Below, piece after piece: positions 22,968 through 31,777 of a DNA stretch of 64,000 nt. The translations under genes were made by a program, and so were the position numbers. The DNA is taken from the NCBI GenBank assembly GCA_016709675.1, contig JADJMH010000022.1:35879-99878 (forward strand), in the 5' to 3' direction. The notes under the pieces were generated by a model, which was not told the origin of the DNA, searched no databases, and was given only the letters and a program-made list of their open reading frames with translations. The DNA is from Candidatus Accumulibacter proximus. Lineage in GTDB: Bacteria; Pseudomonadota; Gammaproteobacteria; Burkholderiales; Rhodocyclaceae. Numbering within the stretch: position 1 is the first letter of the stretch; the number at the start of each line of letters is the position of its first letter.

Positions 22968-23015
22968 GCCCTCCCATAAACGGGAGGGCACCCAATCGAC
23001 TCGCCGTTGCGAGTC
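22968..23015 (-). promoter_or_regulatory. Tandem intercistronic hairpins between livK and livF
   Basis: The first hairpin has perfect 8-bp arms GCCCTCCC (22968-22975) and GGGAGGGC (22982-22989) with a 6-base loop. The second has 7-bp arms GACTCGC (22998-23004) and GCGAGTC (23009-23015) with a 4-base loop. Neither has a U run. Such structures after a binding-protein gene commonly protect its mRNA end, so that the binding protein is made in excess over the downstream subunits. That role is inferred. Confidence 0.55.
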
Positions 23016-23024
23016 CGCCGGACC

Positions 23025-24362
23025 CTACTTCTTGCACTCCTCGGGCGTGCGCGGCTTCAGCTTCTTCTCCTCGGCATACTTGCTGGAGGCCAGCATCACC
23101 ATCGGCCGCAGAACCTTCTCGTCGGCCTGATACCAGTCGGAAGAGAACTCCCACTTGCTACCGTTCCAGGTGTGAACGCGAACCCACGACGAGCCCATAT
23201 GGTCAAGGCAGGATGTTTGAACCGGACGCATGACCCCGGCGAAGCCCATGGCATCGAGAGTCTTCTGGTCCAGATTGAGGTTCTCCAGGCCCCAGCGAAC
23301 CTGTTCGCCGGTCATCACCTTGCCCTTGCCATAGCGCTCCTGTGCCTTGCGCACCCCTTCGACGCCAAGCATCGCTGAAATCAGGCCGCGCATGTAGAGT
23401 ACCTGCCCGACTTCATCCTTCGGGCCGGTACCCTGTCCCTTGGCATGCACGAGTTCAAGCACGTCCTTGACGACCTTCGAGTTCGGCTCGGCACCATGCT
23501 GCAGGGTCATGGCGCTATAACCCTTGGCGCCTGCTCCAATGTCCTTGACATCCGGTTCTGCGCCTGACCACCAGTTGCCCAGCATCTTGTCTCGCGGATA
23601 ACCCGTAGCCTGGGCCTCGCGCAAGGCAGTCAAGTTCATCACACCCCAACCGGAGAGCAAAACGAAGTCCGGCTTGCTCTGCCGGATCTGTAGCCAGGTG
23701 GCTTTCTGCTCGACACCCGGTGCAGCCACAGGCAGCAGTTGCACCTCGTAACCATATTTCTTGCCAAGCTCCTCAAGAATTGGGATGGCCTCCTTGCCGT
23801 AAGGGCTGTCATGGTAGACGAGAGCGATTTTCTTGCCCTTCAGGTTGGCGACACCGCCCAGCTTCTTGGCGATATGCTGGATGGCAACCTCGGAGCCAAC
23901 CCAGTAGGTTCCAAGCAAGGGGAAGTTCCAGCCAAAGACGGCCCCGTTTTGCGATTCGCTACGACCGTAGCCAGCCGTAATCAGCGGGATCTTGTCGATT
24001 GGTGCTTTTTCGGTCAGCGCGAAAGTGATGCCGGTCGACAACGGTTGGAACAGCGTTGCGCCGCCATGCTTGCCTTTCAAACGCTCATAGCATTCGACGC
24101 CGCGGTCGGTGGCGTAACCGGTCTCACACTCCTCGAAAATGATCTTGACGCCGTTGATTCCCCCCTTGGCATTTATCAATTTCAGGTAGTCGATATAGCC
24201 ATTTGCCCACGGAGTGGCATTGGGCGCAATGGGGCCAGTACGGGTGACCAATACCGGAAAGAACTGCTCCTTGGCCTGAGCCAGGGCAGTCGGCGCAACC
24301 GCCAACGATGAACAAATGACGGCGGCGGCCGAAGCAGCCTGTGCGAGCGTGCGTAGTTTCAT
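23025..24362 (-). CDS. livK: Branched-chain amino-acid type ABC transporter, periplasmic binding protein
   Basis: Periplasmic ligand-binding protein, 445 residues. The Sec signal peptide is at residues 1 to about 29 (MKLRTLAQAASAAAVICSSL ... ALAQA). The mature part has the type 1 periplasmic fold segments GYIDYLKLINAKGGINGVKI and KKIALVYHDSPYGKEAIPIL. The ATG at 24362 has GAGGAG upstream; an open extension of 179 codons overlaps livM and is discarded. The ligand is not predictable from the sequence. The gene's neighbour, an acyl-CoA synthetase, suggests a carboxylic acid. Confidence 0.92.
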   Translation of the reverse strand: MKLRTLAQAASAAAVICSSLAVAPTALAQAKEQFFPVLVTRTGPIAPNATPWANGYIDYLKLINAKGGINGVKIIFEECETGYATDRGVECYERLKGKHGGATLFQPLSTGITFALTEKAPIDKIPLITAGYGRSESQNGAVFGWNFPLLGTYWVGSEVAIQHIAKKLGGVANLKGKKIALVYHDSPYGKEAIPILEELGKKYGYEVQLLPVAAPGVEQKATWLQIRQSKPDFVLLSGWGVMNLTALREAQATGYPRDKMLGNWWSGAEPDVKDIGAGAKGYSAMTLQHGAEPNSKVVKDVLELVHAKGQGTGPKDEVGQVLYMRGLISAMLGVEGVRKAQERYGKGKVMTGEQVRWGLENLNLDQKTLDAMGFAGVMRPVQTSCLDHMGSSWVRVHTWNGSKWEFSSDWYQADEKVLRPMVMLASSKYAEEKKLKPRTPEECKK

Positions 24363-24442
24363 CAGTGTCTCCTCTTTTGAAATAGTAATGATGCCTTTGC
24401 GACAACAACCCCAACAACAGTGAGACGAGTCCCTCGGCGCTG

Positions 24443-25519
24443 TCAATGTGGAAATGGCCAGAGCCGGAGTTTTTCCTTGCCCGTGGACCACAGGCGGGCG
24501 ATACCGTGCGGCTCCTTTATCAGGAAGAAAATGATCAATGAGCCGAAGATAATCAACTCGGCATGCGACACGCCAGCCGTCGAAATCGTGACCCCGAATA
24601 GTCCGCCAATCGCTGGCAGGAACTGGTTCAGCGCGATCGGCAGAGTGACGATGAAAGCTGCGCCGAAGAAGCTGCCCATGATCGAACCGAGGCCGCCGAT
24701 AATGACCATGAACAGCAACTGAAACGAACGATCGACCGAGAAAGCGGCCGGCTCCCACGAGGAGAGATGGATGAAGCCCCATAGAGCGCCGGCGGTTCCG
24801 ACGAAAAAGGAGCTGACGGCAAAAGCGGAGAGCTTGGCAAACAGCGGCCGGATGCCGATCACCTCGGCGGCCACGTCCATATCGCGTATGGCCATCCACT
24901 GCCGACCGATGGCACTGCGCGTCATGTTCTTCGCCAGGAGAGCGAAAACCACCAGGAACGCCAGACAGAAGACGTATTTGTCGACCGGCGCGTCGATCTG
25001 CCAGGCGAGGATCTGCAGGTTGGAAACCGAAACCGAACCGGATGGAGCATTATTCGTAAACCAGGCAATACGCAGAAAAACCCAGTCGGTGAAGAACTGG
25101 GCGGCCAGGGTGGCGACGGCCAGATAAAGCCCGCGCACGCGCAAGCTGGGTATCCCGAAAAAAATGCCGACCAGCGCCGAGGTGAGGCCTCCGAGCAGGA
25201 TGGAAAAGAGCAGCGGCAGTCCCTCGATTCGGATGTGAAAGTTGTAGGCGGCATAGGCGCCGACCGCCATGAAGGCTCCCGCACCGAGCGTAATCTGCCC
25301 GCAGAAACCGACCAGGATATTGACACCGAGCGCCGCCAGCGACAGGATCAGGAAGGGAATCAGGATGGCGCGCATCAGATATTCGTCGCCCAGCAGCGGG
25401 ATGCCGACGAAAGCAAAGACCAGGATGCCGAGGATGGCCCAGCGGTCCTGGGCAATCGGGAAAATCTGCTGATCGGCTGCGTAAGAGGTCTTGAACTGAG
25501 CGTTTTCTCTATAAAGCAC
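24443..25519 (-). CDS. livM: Branched-chain amino-acid type ABC transporter permease LivM
   Basis: Inner-membrane permease, 358 residues, with about nine or ten hydrophobic segments. The family segment is LGVNILVGFCGQITLGAGAF (about residues 83-102). The cytoplasmic coupling segment is GRQWMAIRDMDVAAEVIGI, and LLFMVIIGGLGSIMGSFFGA lies near the end. It lies 15 bases from livH and 80 bases from livK. An N-terminal extension of about 25 residues before the first membrane segment is mildly long for the family. Confidence 0.92.
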   Translation of the reverse strand: MLYRENAQFKTSYAADQQIFPIAQDRWAILGILVFAFVGIPLLGDEYLMRAILIPFLILSLAALGVNILVGFCGQITLGAGAFMAVGAYAAYNFHIRIEGLPLLFSILLGGLTSALVGIFFGIPSLRVRGLYLAVATLAAQFFTDWVFLRIAWFTNNAPSGSVSVSNLQILAWQIDAPVDKYVFCLAFLVVFALLAKNMTRSAIGRQWMAIRDMDVAAEVIGIRPLFAKLSAFAVSSFFVGTAGALWGFIHLSSWEPAAFSVDRSFQLLFMVIIGGLGSIMGSFFGAAFIVTLPIALNQFLPAIGGLFGVTISTAGVSHAELIIFGSLIIFFLIKEPHGIARLWSTGKEKLRLWPFPH

Positions 25520-25534
25520 TTGCCTGCTCCCCGG

Positions 25535-26464
25535 TTAAACGCGGTCGATGATCTTTTCGCCGAACAGCCCCTGCGGCCTGAAGAGCAGAAAGACCAGGGC
25601 CAATTGGTAGGCAAACCAGATTTCGATGCCACCACCAATCATCGGGCCAAGATAGACCTCCGAGAGTTTCTCGCCAACGCCGATGATCAGTCCGCCTACG
25701 ATCGCACCGGGAATCGAGGTCAGGCCGCCGAGAATGACCACCGGCAGACCGCGCAGCGCCACTGTCGTCAGCGAGAACTGGACTCCCAGCTTGGAACCCC
25801 AGATCACACCGGCCACCAGGGCGACGATACCGGCGACGCACCAGACGATGACCCAGATGTGATTGAGCGGGATACCGATCGACTGCGCCGCCTGGTGGTC
25901 GTCGGCCACCGCACGCAACGCGCGACCGGTGACCGTCTTCTGGAAGAACAGCGTCAACAATCCGACCAGCAAGGCGGCGATCAGCGCCGCCACGAAGTCC
26001 TCCTTGTTGATCAGCAGCCCACCTTCGAACGTCCCCTCGAGGATAAACACTGGATCCTTTGGCATGCCAACGTCAATCTTGTAGATGTCGCTACCGAAGA
26101 GGCTGGAGCCGACGCCTTCAAGAACGTATGCAATGCCCAGGGTGGCCATCAGCAAGGTCGCGCCCTCCTGATTCACGAGGTGACGCAGGACCAGTCGCTC
26201 GATCAGCCAGGCAACGACAAACATCAGTGCCCCGGCCAGCAGGAAGGCCACCGTGTTCGCCAGGAAACGACTGTCAATTCCCAGCCACTGGGGTATCCAT
26301 GCCGAACACCGTGCCATCGCCAGCGCCGCGAAAAGCACCATCGCTCCCTGCGCAAAGTTGAACACGCCGGAGGCCTTGAAGATCAGGACAAAACCCAGCG
26401 CGACCAAGGAATAGAGCATGCCGGCCATCAGGCCACCGATCAACGTTTCGAGAAAGAAACCCAT
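25535..26464 (-). CDS. livH: Branched-chain amino-acid type ABC transporter permease LivH
   Basis: Inner-membrane permease partner of LivM. The ATG at 26464 (MGFFLETLIGGLMAGMLYSL) gives 309 residues, with GGAG upstream; an upstream in-frame extension overlaps livG and is discarded. Conserved segments are LGFVLIFKASGVFNFAQGAM, ALRAVADDHQAAQSIGIPLN (coupling helix) and LRGLPVVILGGLTSIPGAIV. It lies 13 bases downstream of livG. Confidence 0.93.
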   Translation of the reverse strand: MGFFLETLIGGLMAGMLYSLVALGFVLIFKASGVFNFAQGAMVLFAALAMARCSAWIPQWLGIDSRFLANTVAFLLAGALMFVVAWLIERLVLRHLVNQEGATLLMATLGIAYVLEGVGSSLFGSDIYKIDVGMPKDPVFILEGTFEGGLLINKEDFVAALIAALLVGLLTLFFQKTVTGRALRAVADDHQAAQSIGIPLNHIWVIVWCVAGIVALVAGVIWGSKLGVQFSLTTVALRGLPVVILGGLTSIPGAIVGGLIIGVGEKLSEVYLGPMIGGGIEIWFAYQLALVFLLFRPQGLFGEKIIDRV

Positions 26465-26477
26465 CCTTTTTCTCTCC

Positions 26478-27260
26478 TCAGTGGCTGGCGCCAAGGTACG
26501 CACTGATGACTTCCGGATTGGCGCGAACCTCGTCGGGTTCACCGTCACCAATCTTCTTGCCGTAATCGAGCACCACCACCCGGTCGGAGATATCCATCAC
26601 CACCGCCATGTCGTGCTCGATAAGGACGATCGTCGTACCGAACTGGTCGTTGACGTCGAGAATGAAACGACACATGTCCTGCTTCTCTTCGACGTTCATT
26701 CCGGCCATCGGCTCGTCAAGCAACAGGATGCTCGGTTCCATGGCCAGCGCCCGACCGAGGTCGACGCGCTTCTGCAGGCCATAGGGCAGGCGCCCGACCG
26801 GCGTCTTGCGAATGTGCTGGATTTCCAGAAAGTCGATGACCTCCTCGACTTTGGCCCGATGTTCGAGTTCCTCGCGCCGGGCCGGCCCCCACCAGAACGC
26901 CTGCTGGATCAGGTTGCTGCGGATCTTCAGGTTGCGCCCGGTCATCAGGTTGTCGATCACGTTCATGCCCTTGAACAGCGCAATGTTCTGAAAGGTGCGC
27001 GAGATCCCGGCCCTGGCCGCCTTGTAGGGGTTCATCTTGCTGAAGTGCTGGCCGCGCAGGGTGATCTCTCCCTGCTGCGGCCGATAGACGCCGTTGATCA
27101 CGTTGAGCATCGAACTCTTGCCCGCACCATTCGGGCCGATGATCGCGCGGATCTCGTGCTCGCGAACATCGAAGGAAATGTCGATAAGCGCCTTGACGCC
27201 ACCGAAGGCAAGAGAAACGTTCTTCAGGTTGAGAATGACCTCGCCGATCTGTCGACTCAT
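26478..27260 (-). CDS. livG: Branched-chain amino-acid type ABC transporter, ATP-binding protein LivG
   Basis: ATPase partner of LivF, 260 residues. It has Walker A GPNGAGKSSMLN, the Q-loop ISRTFQNIALF, signature LPYGLQKRVDLGRALA and Walker B ILLLDEPMAGMN. The Q-loop to signature spacing is long, as in LivG. The start overlaps the stop of the acyl-CoA synthetase at 27260 (TGATG-type overlap), so the two are translationally coupled. Confidence 0.93.
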   Translation of the reverse strand: MSRQIGEVILNLKNVSLAFGGVKALIDISFDVREHEIRAIIGPNGAGKSSMLNVINGVYRPQQGEITLRGQHFSKMNPYKAARAGISRTFQNIALFKGMNVIDNLMTGRNLKIRSNLIQQAFWWGPARREELEHRAKVEEVIDFLEIQHIRKTPVGRLPYGLQKRVDLGRALAMEPSILLLDEPMAGMNVEEKQDMCRFILDVNDQFGTTIVLIEHDMAVVMDISDRVVVLDYGKKIGDGEPDEVRANPEVISAYLGASH

Positions 27261-29218
27261 CAGGCGGCCCTCCCGGCAATCTCGAAGGTCTTCAGGTCGC
27301 GGATGACGAGATTGGCAGCGACCTTGCCCTGCCGTCCATCCTCGAACTTGACCACCGTTTCGATGAACTGGCTGTTGCGACCGCTGTACAGTGCATCAAT
27401 CAGCACGGCATACTTGTCGGCGACGAAGCCGCGGCGCACCTTGCGCGTGCGCGTCAGTTCGTCGTCGTCCGGATCGAGTTCCTTGTGCAGGATCAGAAAG
27501 CGGTGAATCTGCGAATCGGCGAGCGCGCCCTCGCCAAGCAGTTCGCCATTGACCTGTTCAATGCACTCCTGAATCAGCCCATAGACCTCCGGTTTCGCCG
27601 CCAGGTCGGTATAGCCTGAATAGGCGATACCACGCCGCTCGGCCCAGTTGCCGACGGCGCCTATGTCGATGTTGATGAACGCGCAGACCATCTTGCGCTG
27701 GTCGCCAAAGACCACCGCTTCCTTGATATGCGGGAAGAATTTCAGCTTGTTCTCGATGTAGTTCGGCGCATACATCGCCCCATTGGCCAGCTTGCCGACA
27801 TCCTTGGCGCGATCGATGATCTTCAAATGACCGTCGTCGTCGAAGATCCCGGCGTCGCCAGTCATAAAATACCCATCGGCGTTGATCGCTTCGGCCGTCG
27901 CATCGGGTCGCTTGAAATACTCCTTGAGCAACATCGGACCCCGAACGAGGATCTCGCCGTTGTCGGCGATCTTCACCTCGACCCCCGGAGCCGGCTTGCC
28001 AACACTGTCGAACTTGATCTGTCCATCGGGCTGCAGGCAGACGTAGGCGCAGGTTTCGGTCTGGCCGTAGAGCTGCTTCAGGTTGATGCCGATCGACCGA
28101 TAGAAACGGAAGAGGTCCGGACCGATCGCCGCCCCGGCAGTATACGCAACGCGGATGCGGCTCATGCCGAGAACGTTCTTCAGCGGCCCGAAGACGAAAA
28201 CGTTGCCCAGCGCATAGAGCAGGCGATCAACGGCCGAGACCGGCTGACCGTCTAGGATCTCGGCCCCGCACCGCCGGGCGACGGCCATGAAGAAGTGAAA
28301 CATCTTCTGTTTGACGAGACTCGCGTCCTCCATGCGGATCATCACCTGTGTCAACAGGTTCTCGAAGACGCGTGGGGGTGCGAAATAGTAGGTCGGGCCG
28401 ATCTCACGCAAATCGGTCATCACCGTTTCGGCAGACTCAGGGCAGTTGATCGTGAAACCGGTCACCATCGCCTGCGCAAACGAGAACAGGTGGTCACCGA
28501 CCCAGGCCATCGGCAGATAGGAGAGGATGTCTTCATCAGCGGTCAGGCGATCGAAATCAGCTCCGCCACGAGCGGCGCTGATGAAAGCATGGTGCGTCAG
28601 GCGAACACCCTTCGGCTTACCGGTCGTCCCCGAAGTATAAAGCATGACGCTTACATCATCGGGCGAGCCAGCGGCCACCTCCGTGGTCAGTAGGTCCGGG
28701 TGATTGCGATCGTGAATCCGCCCCATCGCCATCAACTCGCGGATGTCGTGGATGAAGGGCTGCCTGTAGTGCCGCATGCCGCGGGGATCATCGTAGAGCA
28801 AGTGTTCGAGTTGCGGCAGTTGCTCCTCGATCTCGAGCACCTTGTCGACCTGCTCCTGGTCCTCGACGAACATGAAACGAACTTCCGCGTCGAGCAGGAC
28901 GAAGAGCATTTCGCTGGCGACAGCGTCCTGGTACAGCGGCAAGGGCACACCGCCAAGGCACTGCACGGCAGTCATCATCATGTACATGCGCGGACGGTTC
29001 TCGCCGACGATGGCCAGATTGTCGCCACGCTTGAAACCCATTTCGGCAAGACCACAGGCGAGTGCCCGCACATCTTCCGCCACCTCGCGCCAGGTCCAGC
29101 ATTGCCAGATCCCCAGATCTTTCTCGCGCATGGCTGGCTTGTCGCCGCGCACCTGCGCGTGTTCGATCAACAAGCGCGGAAAGGTATCCAGCGCCTGCGC
29201 AGAAGCCATCTTCGGCAT
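27260..29218 (-). CDS. AMP-dependent long-chain acyl-CoA synthetase
   Basis: Activates a carboxylic acid to its CoA thioester through an acyl-adenylate; 652 residues. It has the AMP-binding P-loop YTSGTTGKPKGVRLTHHAF (about 195-213), the motif YGQTETCAY and the ATP-binding DGYFMTGDAGIFDDDGHLKI. The C-terminal end carries RTRKVRRGFVADKY, typical of the long-chain (FAA1-like) branch. It is the first gene of a liv-type transporter operon and overlaps livG by one base. This arrangement recurs in betaproteobacteria that take up aromatic or fatty acids. The substrate is unproven. Confidence 0.9.
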   Translation of the reverse strand: MPKMASAQALDTFPRLLIEHAQVRGDKPAMREKDLGIWQCWTWREVAEDVRALACGLAEMGFKRGDNLAIVGENRPRMYMMMTAVQCLGGVPLPLYQDAVASEMLFVLLDAEVRFMFVEDQEQVDKVLEIEEQLPQLEHLLYDDPRGMRHYRQPFIHDIRELMAMGRIHDRNHPDLLTTEVAAGSPDDVSVMLYTSGTTGKPKGVRLTHHAFISAARGGADFDRLTADEDILSYLPMAWVGDHLFSFAQAMVTGFTINCPESAETVMTDLREIGPTYYFAPPRVFENLLTQVMIRMEDASLVKQKMFHFFMAVARRCGAEILDGQPVSAVDRLLYALGNVFVFGPLKNVLGMSRIRVAYTAGAAIGPDLFRFYRSIGINLKQLYGQTETCAYVCLQPDGQIKFDSVGKPAPGVEVKIADNGEILVRGPMLLKEYFKRPDATAEAINADGYFMTGDAGIFDDDGHLKIIDRAKDVGKLANGAMYAPNYIENKLKFFPHIKEAVVFGDQRKMVCAFINIDIGAVGNWAERRGIAYSGYTDLAAKPEVYGLIQECIEQVNGELLGEGALADSQIHRFLILHKELDPDDDELTRTRKVRRGFVADKYAVLIDALYSGRNSQFIETVVKFEDGRQGKVAANLVIRDLKTFEIAGRAA

Positions 29219-29476
29219 CTCGTCTCCTCCGGTGCCTTGACCGCCAAAAACCCGACGGCAAGCCCTTATCGTTTATTTGTACTCCATGATTCTAGTCCCT
29301 TTTCGCTGACAGTCATTGTGCAGCGCCGCACAAACAAGAAGCGACCTCCGGAAGGATGGCATCATGGCGTGGACTACGGCACCCTGGCCCTCCCTGATCT
29401 TGACCGGCGACGCTGCTGCGGCGACTAAGTCGGACAGCAAGCTACACCTGGTGGCAAAGCTTCCAGAAACGCAGAA

Positions 29477-29547
29477 TTGAACAAGACTTTGATCTGGGTT
29501 AGTATTCGCCGCGGCAAGGGGATGGTCTTGTCTGGAAGGTCTTGTCT
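29477..29547 (+). promoter_or_regulatory. Candidate sigma70 promoter and repeat operator for the DUF485-actP operon
   Basis: TTGAAC (29477-29482) and TAGTAT (29500-29505) are separated by 17 bases, a good sigma70 arrangement, and would give a leader of about 95 bases. Just downstream, GGTCTTGTCT occurs twice (29524-29533 and 29538-29547), 14 bases apart, a possible operator. The rest of the 389-base divergent spacer 29219-29607 shows no gene. Confidence 0.5.
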
Positions 29548-29607
29548 AAATTGGTTAATCCGCTGTGAAACCGCGTCAACAAAACCAAAGTGGAGGATGC
29601 AAAAATC

Positions 29608-29928
29608 ATGAGTAGTGTTATGTACGAGCGAATGCGGGTCAATCCCAAATTCCAGAAACTGGTCCAGGAGCGGGGGCGCTTTGCCTGGACCCTGTCGGCA
29701 ATTGTGCTGATCCTGTTCTACGGATTCTTCATGCTGGTTGCCTTCAACCCGGCCCTGTTGGGACAGAAGATCGCCGAGGGATCGATGTGGCCGATCGGCT
29801 ACACCATCGAATTATGTTTGTTCGTCTTCTTCTGGCTGCTGACGGTGGTCTACGTTCGCAAGGCCAACGGGGAATTCGATGACATGACTGCCGAGCTGAT
29901 CAAGGAAGCTCAGAAGGAGAAGCTATGA
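29608..29928 (+). CDS. DUF485 family inner-membrane protein, partner of acetate permease
   Basis: Small membrane protein of 106 residues (YjcH-like). It has two hydrophobic helices, around FAWTLSAIVLILFYGFFMLV and GYTIELCLFVFFWLLTVVYV, and a charged C-terminal tail (TAELIKEAQKEKL). These proteins are nearly always encoded just before an ActP-type symporter; their role is not established. The ATG at 29608 follows GGAGG at 29592-29596. A GTG 6 codons upstream is inside that ribosome-binding site and is rejected. The stop overlaps the actP start (ATGA). Confidence 0.9.
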   Translation: MSSVMYERMRVNPKFQKLVQERGRFAWTLSAIVLILFYGFFMLVAFNPALLGQKIAEGSMWPIGYTIELCLFVFFWLLTVVYVRKANGEFDDMTAELIKEAQKEKL

Positions 29929-31589
29929 TGCATCGACTGACCTCGGCAATCGCCCTGCTCTTCCTCTCCGGCCTGGCTTTTGCCGGGCCGGCGATGGATG
30001 CAGCCGGCGCCAAGCAGGCCACCAACTGGCACGCGATCATCATGTTCCTGATCTTCGTCGCGATGACCATGGGCATCACCTACTGGGCGGCCAGCCGCAC
30101 CAAGACCACCGCCGACTTCTACACCGCCGGCGGCGGCATCACTGGCTTCCAGAACGGGCTGGCGATCGCCGGCGACTACATGTCGGCGGCAACGCTGCTC
30201 GGGTTGACGGCGATGGCCTACACCGCTGGCTACGACGCCTACATCTACATGCTGGCGTTCTTTGCCGGGTGGCCGATCATTCTGTTCCTGATGGCCGAGC
30301 GGCTGCGCAACCTGGGCCGGTTCACCTTTGCCGACATCACATCGTATCGGCTCGACCAAGGCAAGGTGCGGACGATGGCGGCGATCTCGTCGCTGGTGGT
30401 GGTCGTCTTCTACCTGATCGCCCAGATGGTCGGTGCCGGCCAGTTGATCAAGCTGCTCTTCGGCCTCGAGTACAACATCGCGATCTTCGTCGTCGGCATC
30501 CTGATGATGGTCTATGTCACCCTCGGCGGCATGGTCGCGACAACCTGGGTGCAGATCATCAAAGCCTGCATGCTGCTCTTCGGCGGCACGCTGACCCTGC
30601 TCCTGGCCTACGTTCAGTTCGGCTTTTCGCTGACCGAGCTGCTGACGCAGGTCGAGGCCGTGCACAAGCTAGGCCCGAAACTGATGGCACCGGGCAGCCT
30701 GCTGGCCGATCCGATCACGGCAATCTCACTCGGCCTCGGCCTGATGTTCGGTACGGCGGGGCTGCCGCACATCCTGATGCGCTTCTTCACTGTCGGCAAC
30801 GCCAAGGAAGCACGCAAGTCGGTGCTCTATGCCTCCGGCTTCGTCGGCTTCTTCTTCAACGTGATCTTCCTGATGGGCCTGTGTGCGGTCGTCATCGTCG
30901 GCCAGAACCCCGAGTTCTTCGAAGGTGGCGTGGTCGGAGGTAAGATCATCGGCGGTGGCAACATGGTCGCCATGCACCTGGCCAAGGCCGTTGGCGGCAA
31001 CATGTTGCTGGGCTTCCTGGCCGCAGTTGCCTTCGCCACCATCCTGGCGGTTGTCTCCGGTCTGGCTCTGGCCGGCGCTTCGGCGATCTCGCACGACATC
31101 TATGCCCGCGTGATCCGCAAGGGCCAGGCGACCGAGAAGGAAGAGATTCGCGTTTCGCGCTTCGCAACCATCGGTCTGGGCATGCTGGCGATCGTCCTCG
31201 GCATCCTGTTCGAGAAGATGAACATCGCCTTCATGGTCGGTCTGGCCTTCGGTGTGGCTGCGGCTGCCAACTTCCCGGTGCTCATCCTGTCGATGTACTG
31301 GAAAGGTCTGACCACCCGCGGCGCACTGTGGGGCGGCTACGGTGGCGTCATCTCGGCGGTGCTGTTCGTGCTCTTCTCGAAGTCGGTGTGGGTCGACGTG
31401 CTGGGTAACAAGGCGGCCTTGTTCCCCTACACGCAGCCGGCACTGTTCGCGATGCCGATCGCCTTCATCTTCGCCTACATCTTCTCCAAGAGCGACACCG
31501 GACCCCGTTCCAAGCTCGAGAAAGAGGCGTTCGAAGACCAGTACGTACGCGCCCAGACCGGCTTCGGCGCTTCCGGCGCCAGCCACTGA
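29925..31589 (+). CDS. actP: Cation/acetate symporter ActP
   Basis: Sodium:solute symporter family permease for acetate and related short-chain acids, 554 residues. It has an N-terminal signal-like helix (LTSAIALLFLSGLAFAG) and about 13 membrane segments. The segments ASRTKTTADFYTAGGGITGF, GLAIAGDYMSAATLLGLTAM and GTAGLPHILMRFFTVGNAKE are hallmark parts of the ActP branch. It overlaps the DUF485 gene by four bases and ends in a strong terminator, so the two form a closed operon. A second ATG directly follows the first, so the start is uncertain by one codon. Confidence 0.95.
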   Translation: MMHRLTSAIALLFLSGLAFAGPAMDAAGAKQATNWHAIIMFLIFVAMTMGITYWAASRTKTTADFYTAGGGITGFQNGLAIAGDYMSAATLLGLTAMAYTAGYDAYIYMLAFFAGWPIILFLMAERLRNLGRFTFADITSYRLDQGKVRTMAAISSLVVVVFYLIAQMVGAGQLIKLLFGLEYNIAIFVVGILMMVYVTLGGMVATTWVQIIKACMLLFGGTLTLLLAYVQFGFSLTELLTQVEAVHKLGPKLMAPGSLLADPITAISLGLGLMFGTAGLPHILMRFFTVGNAKEARKSVLYASGFVGFFFNVIFLMGLCAVVIVGQNPEFFEGGVVGGKIIGGGNMVAMHLAKAVGGNMLLGFLAAVAFATILAVVSGLALAGASAISHDIYARVIRKGQATEKEEIRVSRFATIGLGMLAIVLGILFEKMNIAFMVGLAFGVAAAANFPVLILSMYWKGLTTRGALWGGYGGVISAVLFVLFSKSVWVDVLGNKAALFPYTQPALFAMPIAFIFAYIFSKSDTGPRSKLEKEAFEDQYVRAQTGFGASGASH

Positions 31590-31609
31590 GCCACCGGTTT
31601 CACCCAAGA

Positions 31610-31647
31610 GCCCTGGCGGGACAGTAGCCCGCCAGGGCTTTTTTTTT
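31610..31647 (+). terminator. Rho-independent terminator of the actP operon
   Basis: Perfect 11-bp arms GCCCTGGCGGG (31610-31620) and CCCGCCAGGGC (31628-31638) enclose a 7-base loop and are followed by nine T. It lies 21 bases after the actP stop. Confidence 0.95.
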
Positions 31648-31777
31648 GCGCGTGGCAGAGTGACGCGGTCGCTGGCCGCGTCTCGCCACAGCGCGGGAAA
31701 TCCGGTTTGCGGCTAAAGTTCAGCGACAATTCTCCGTGAACCAGCTGACGAGTTCAAACAATAACGGGAGTCCCCGC

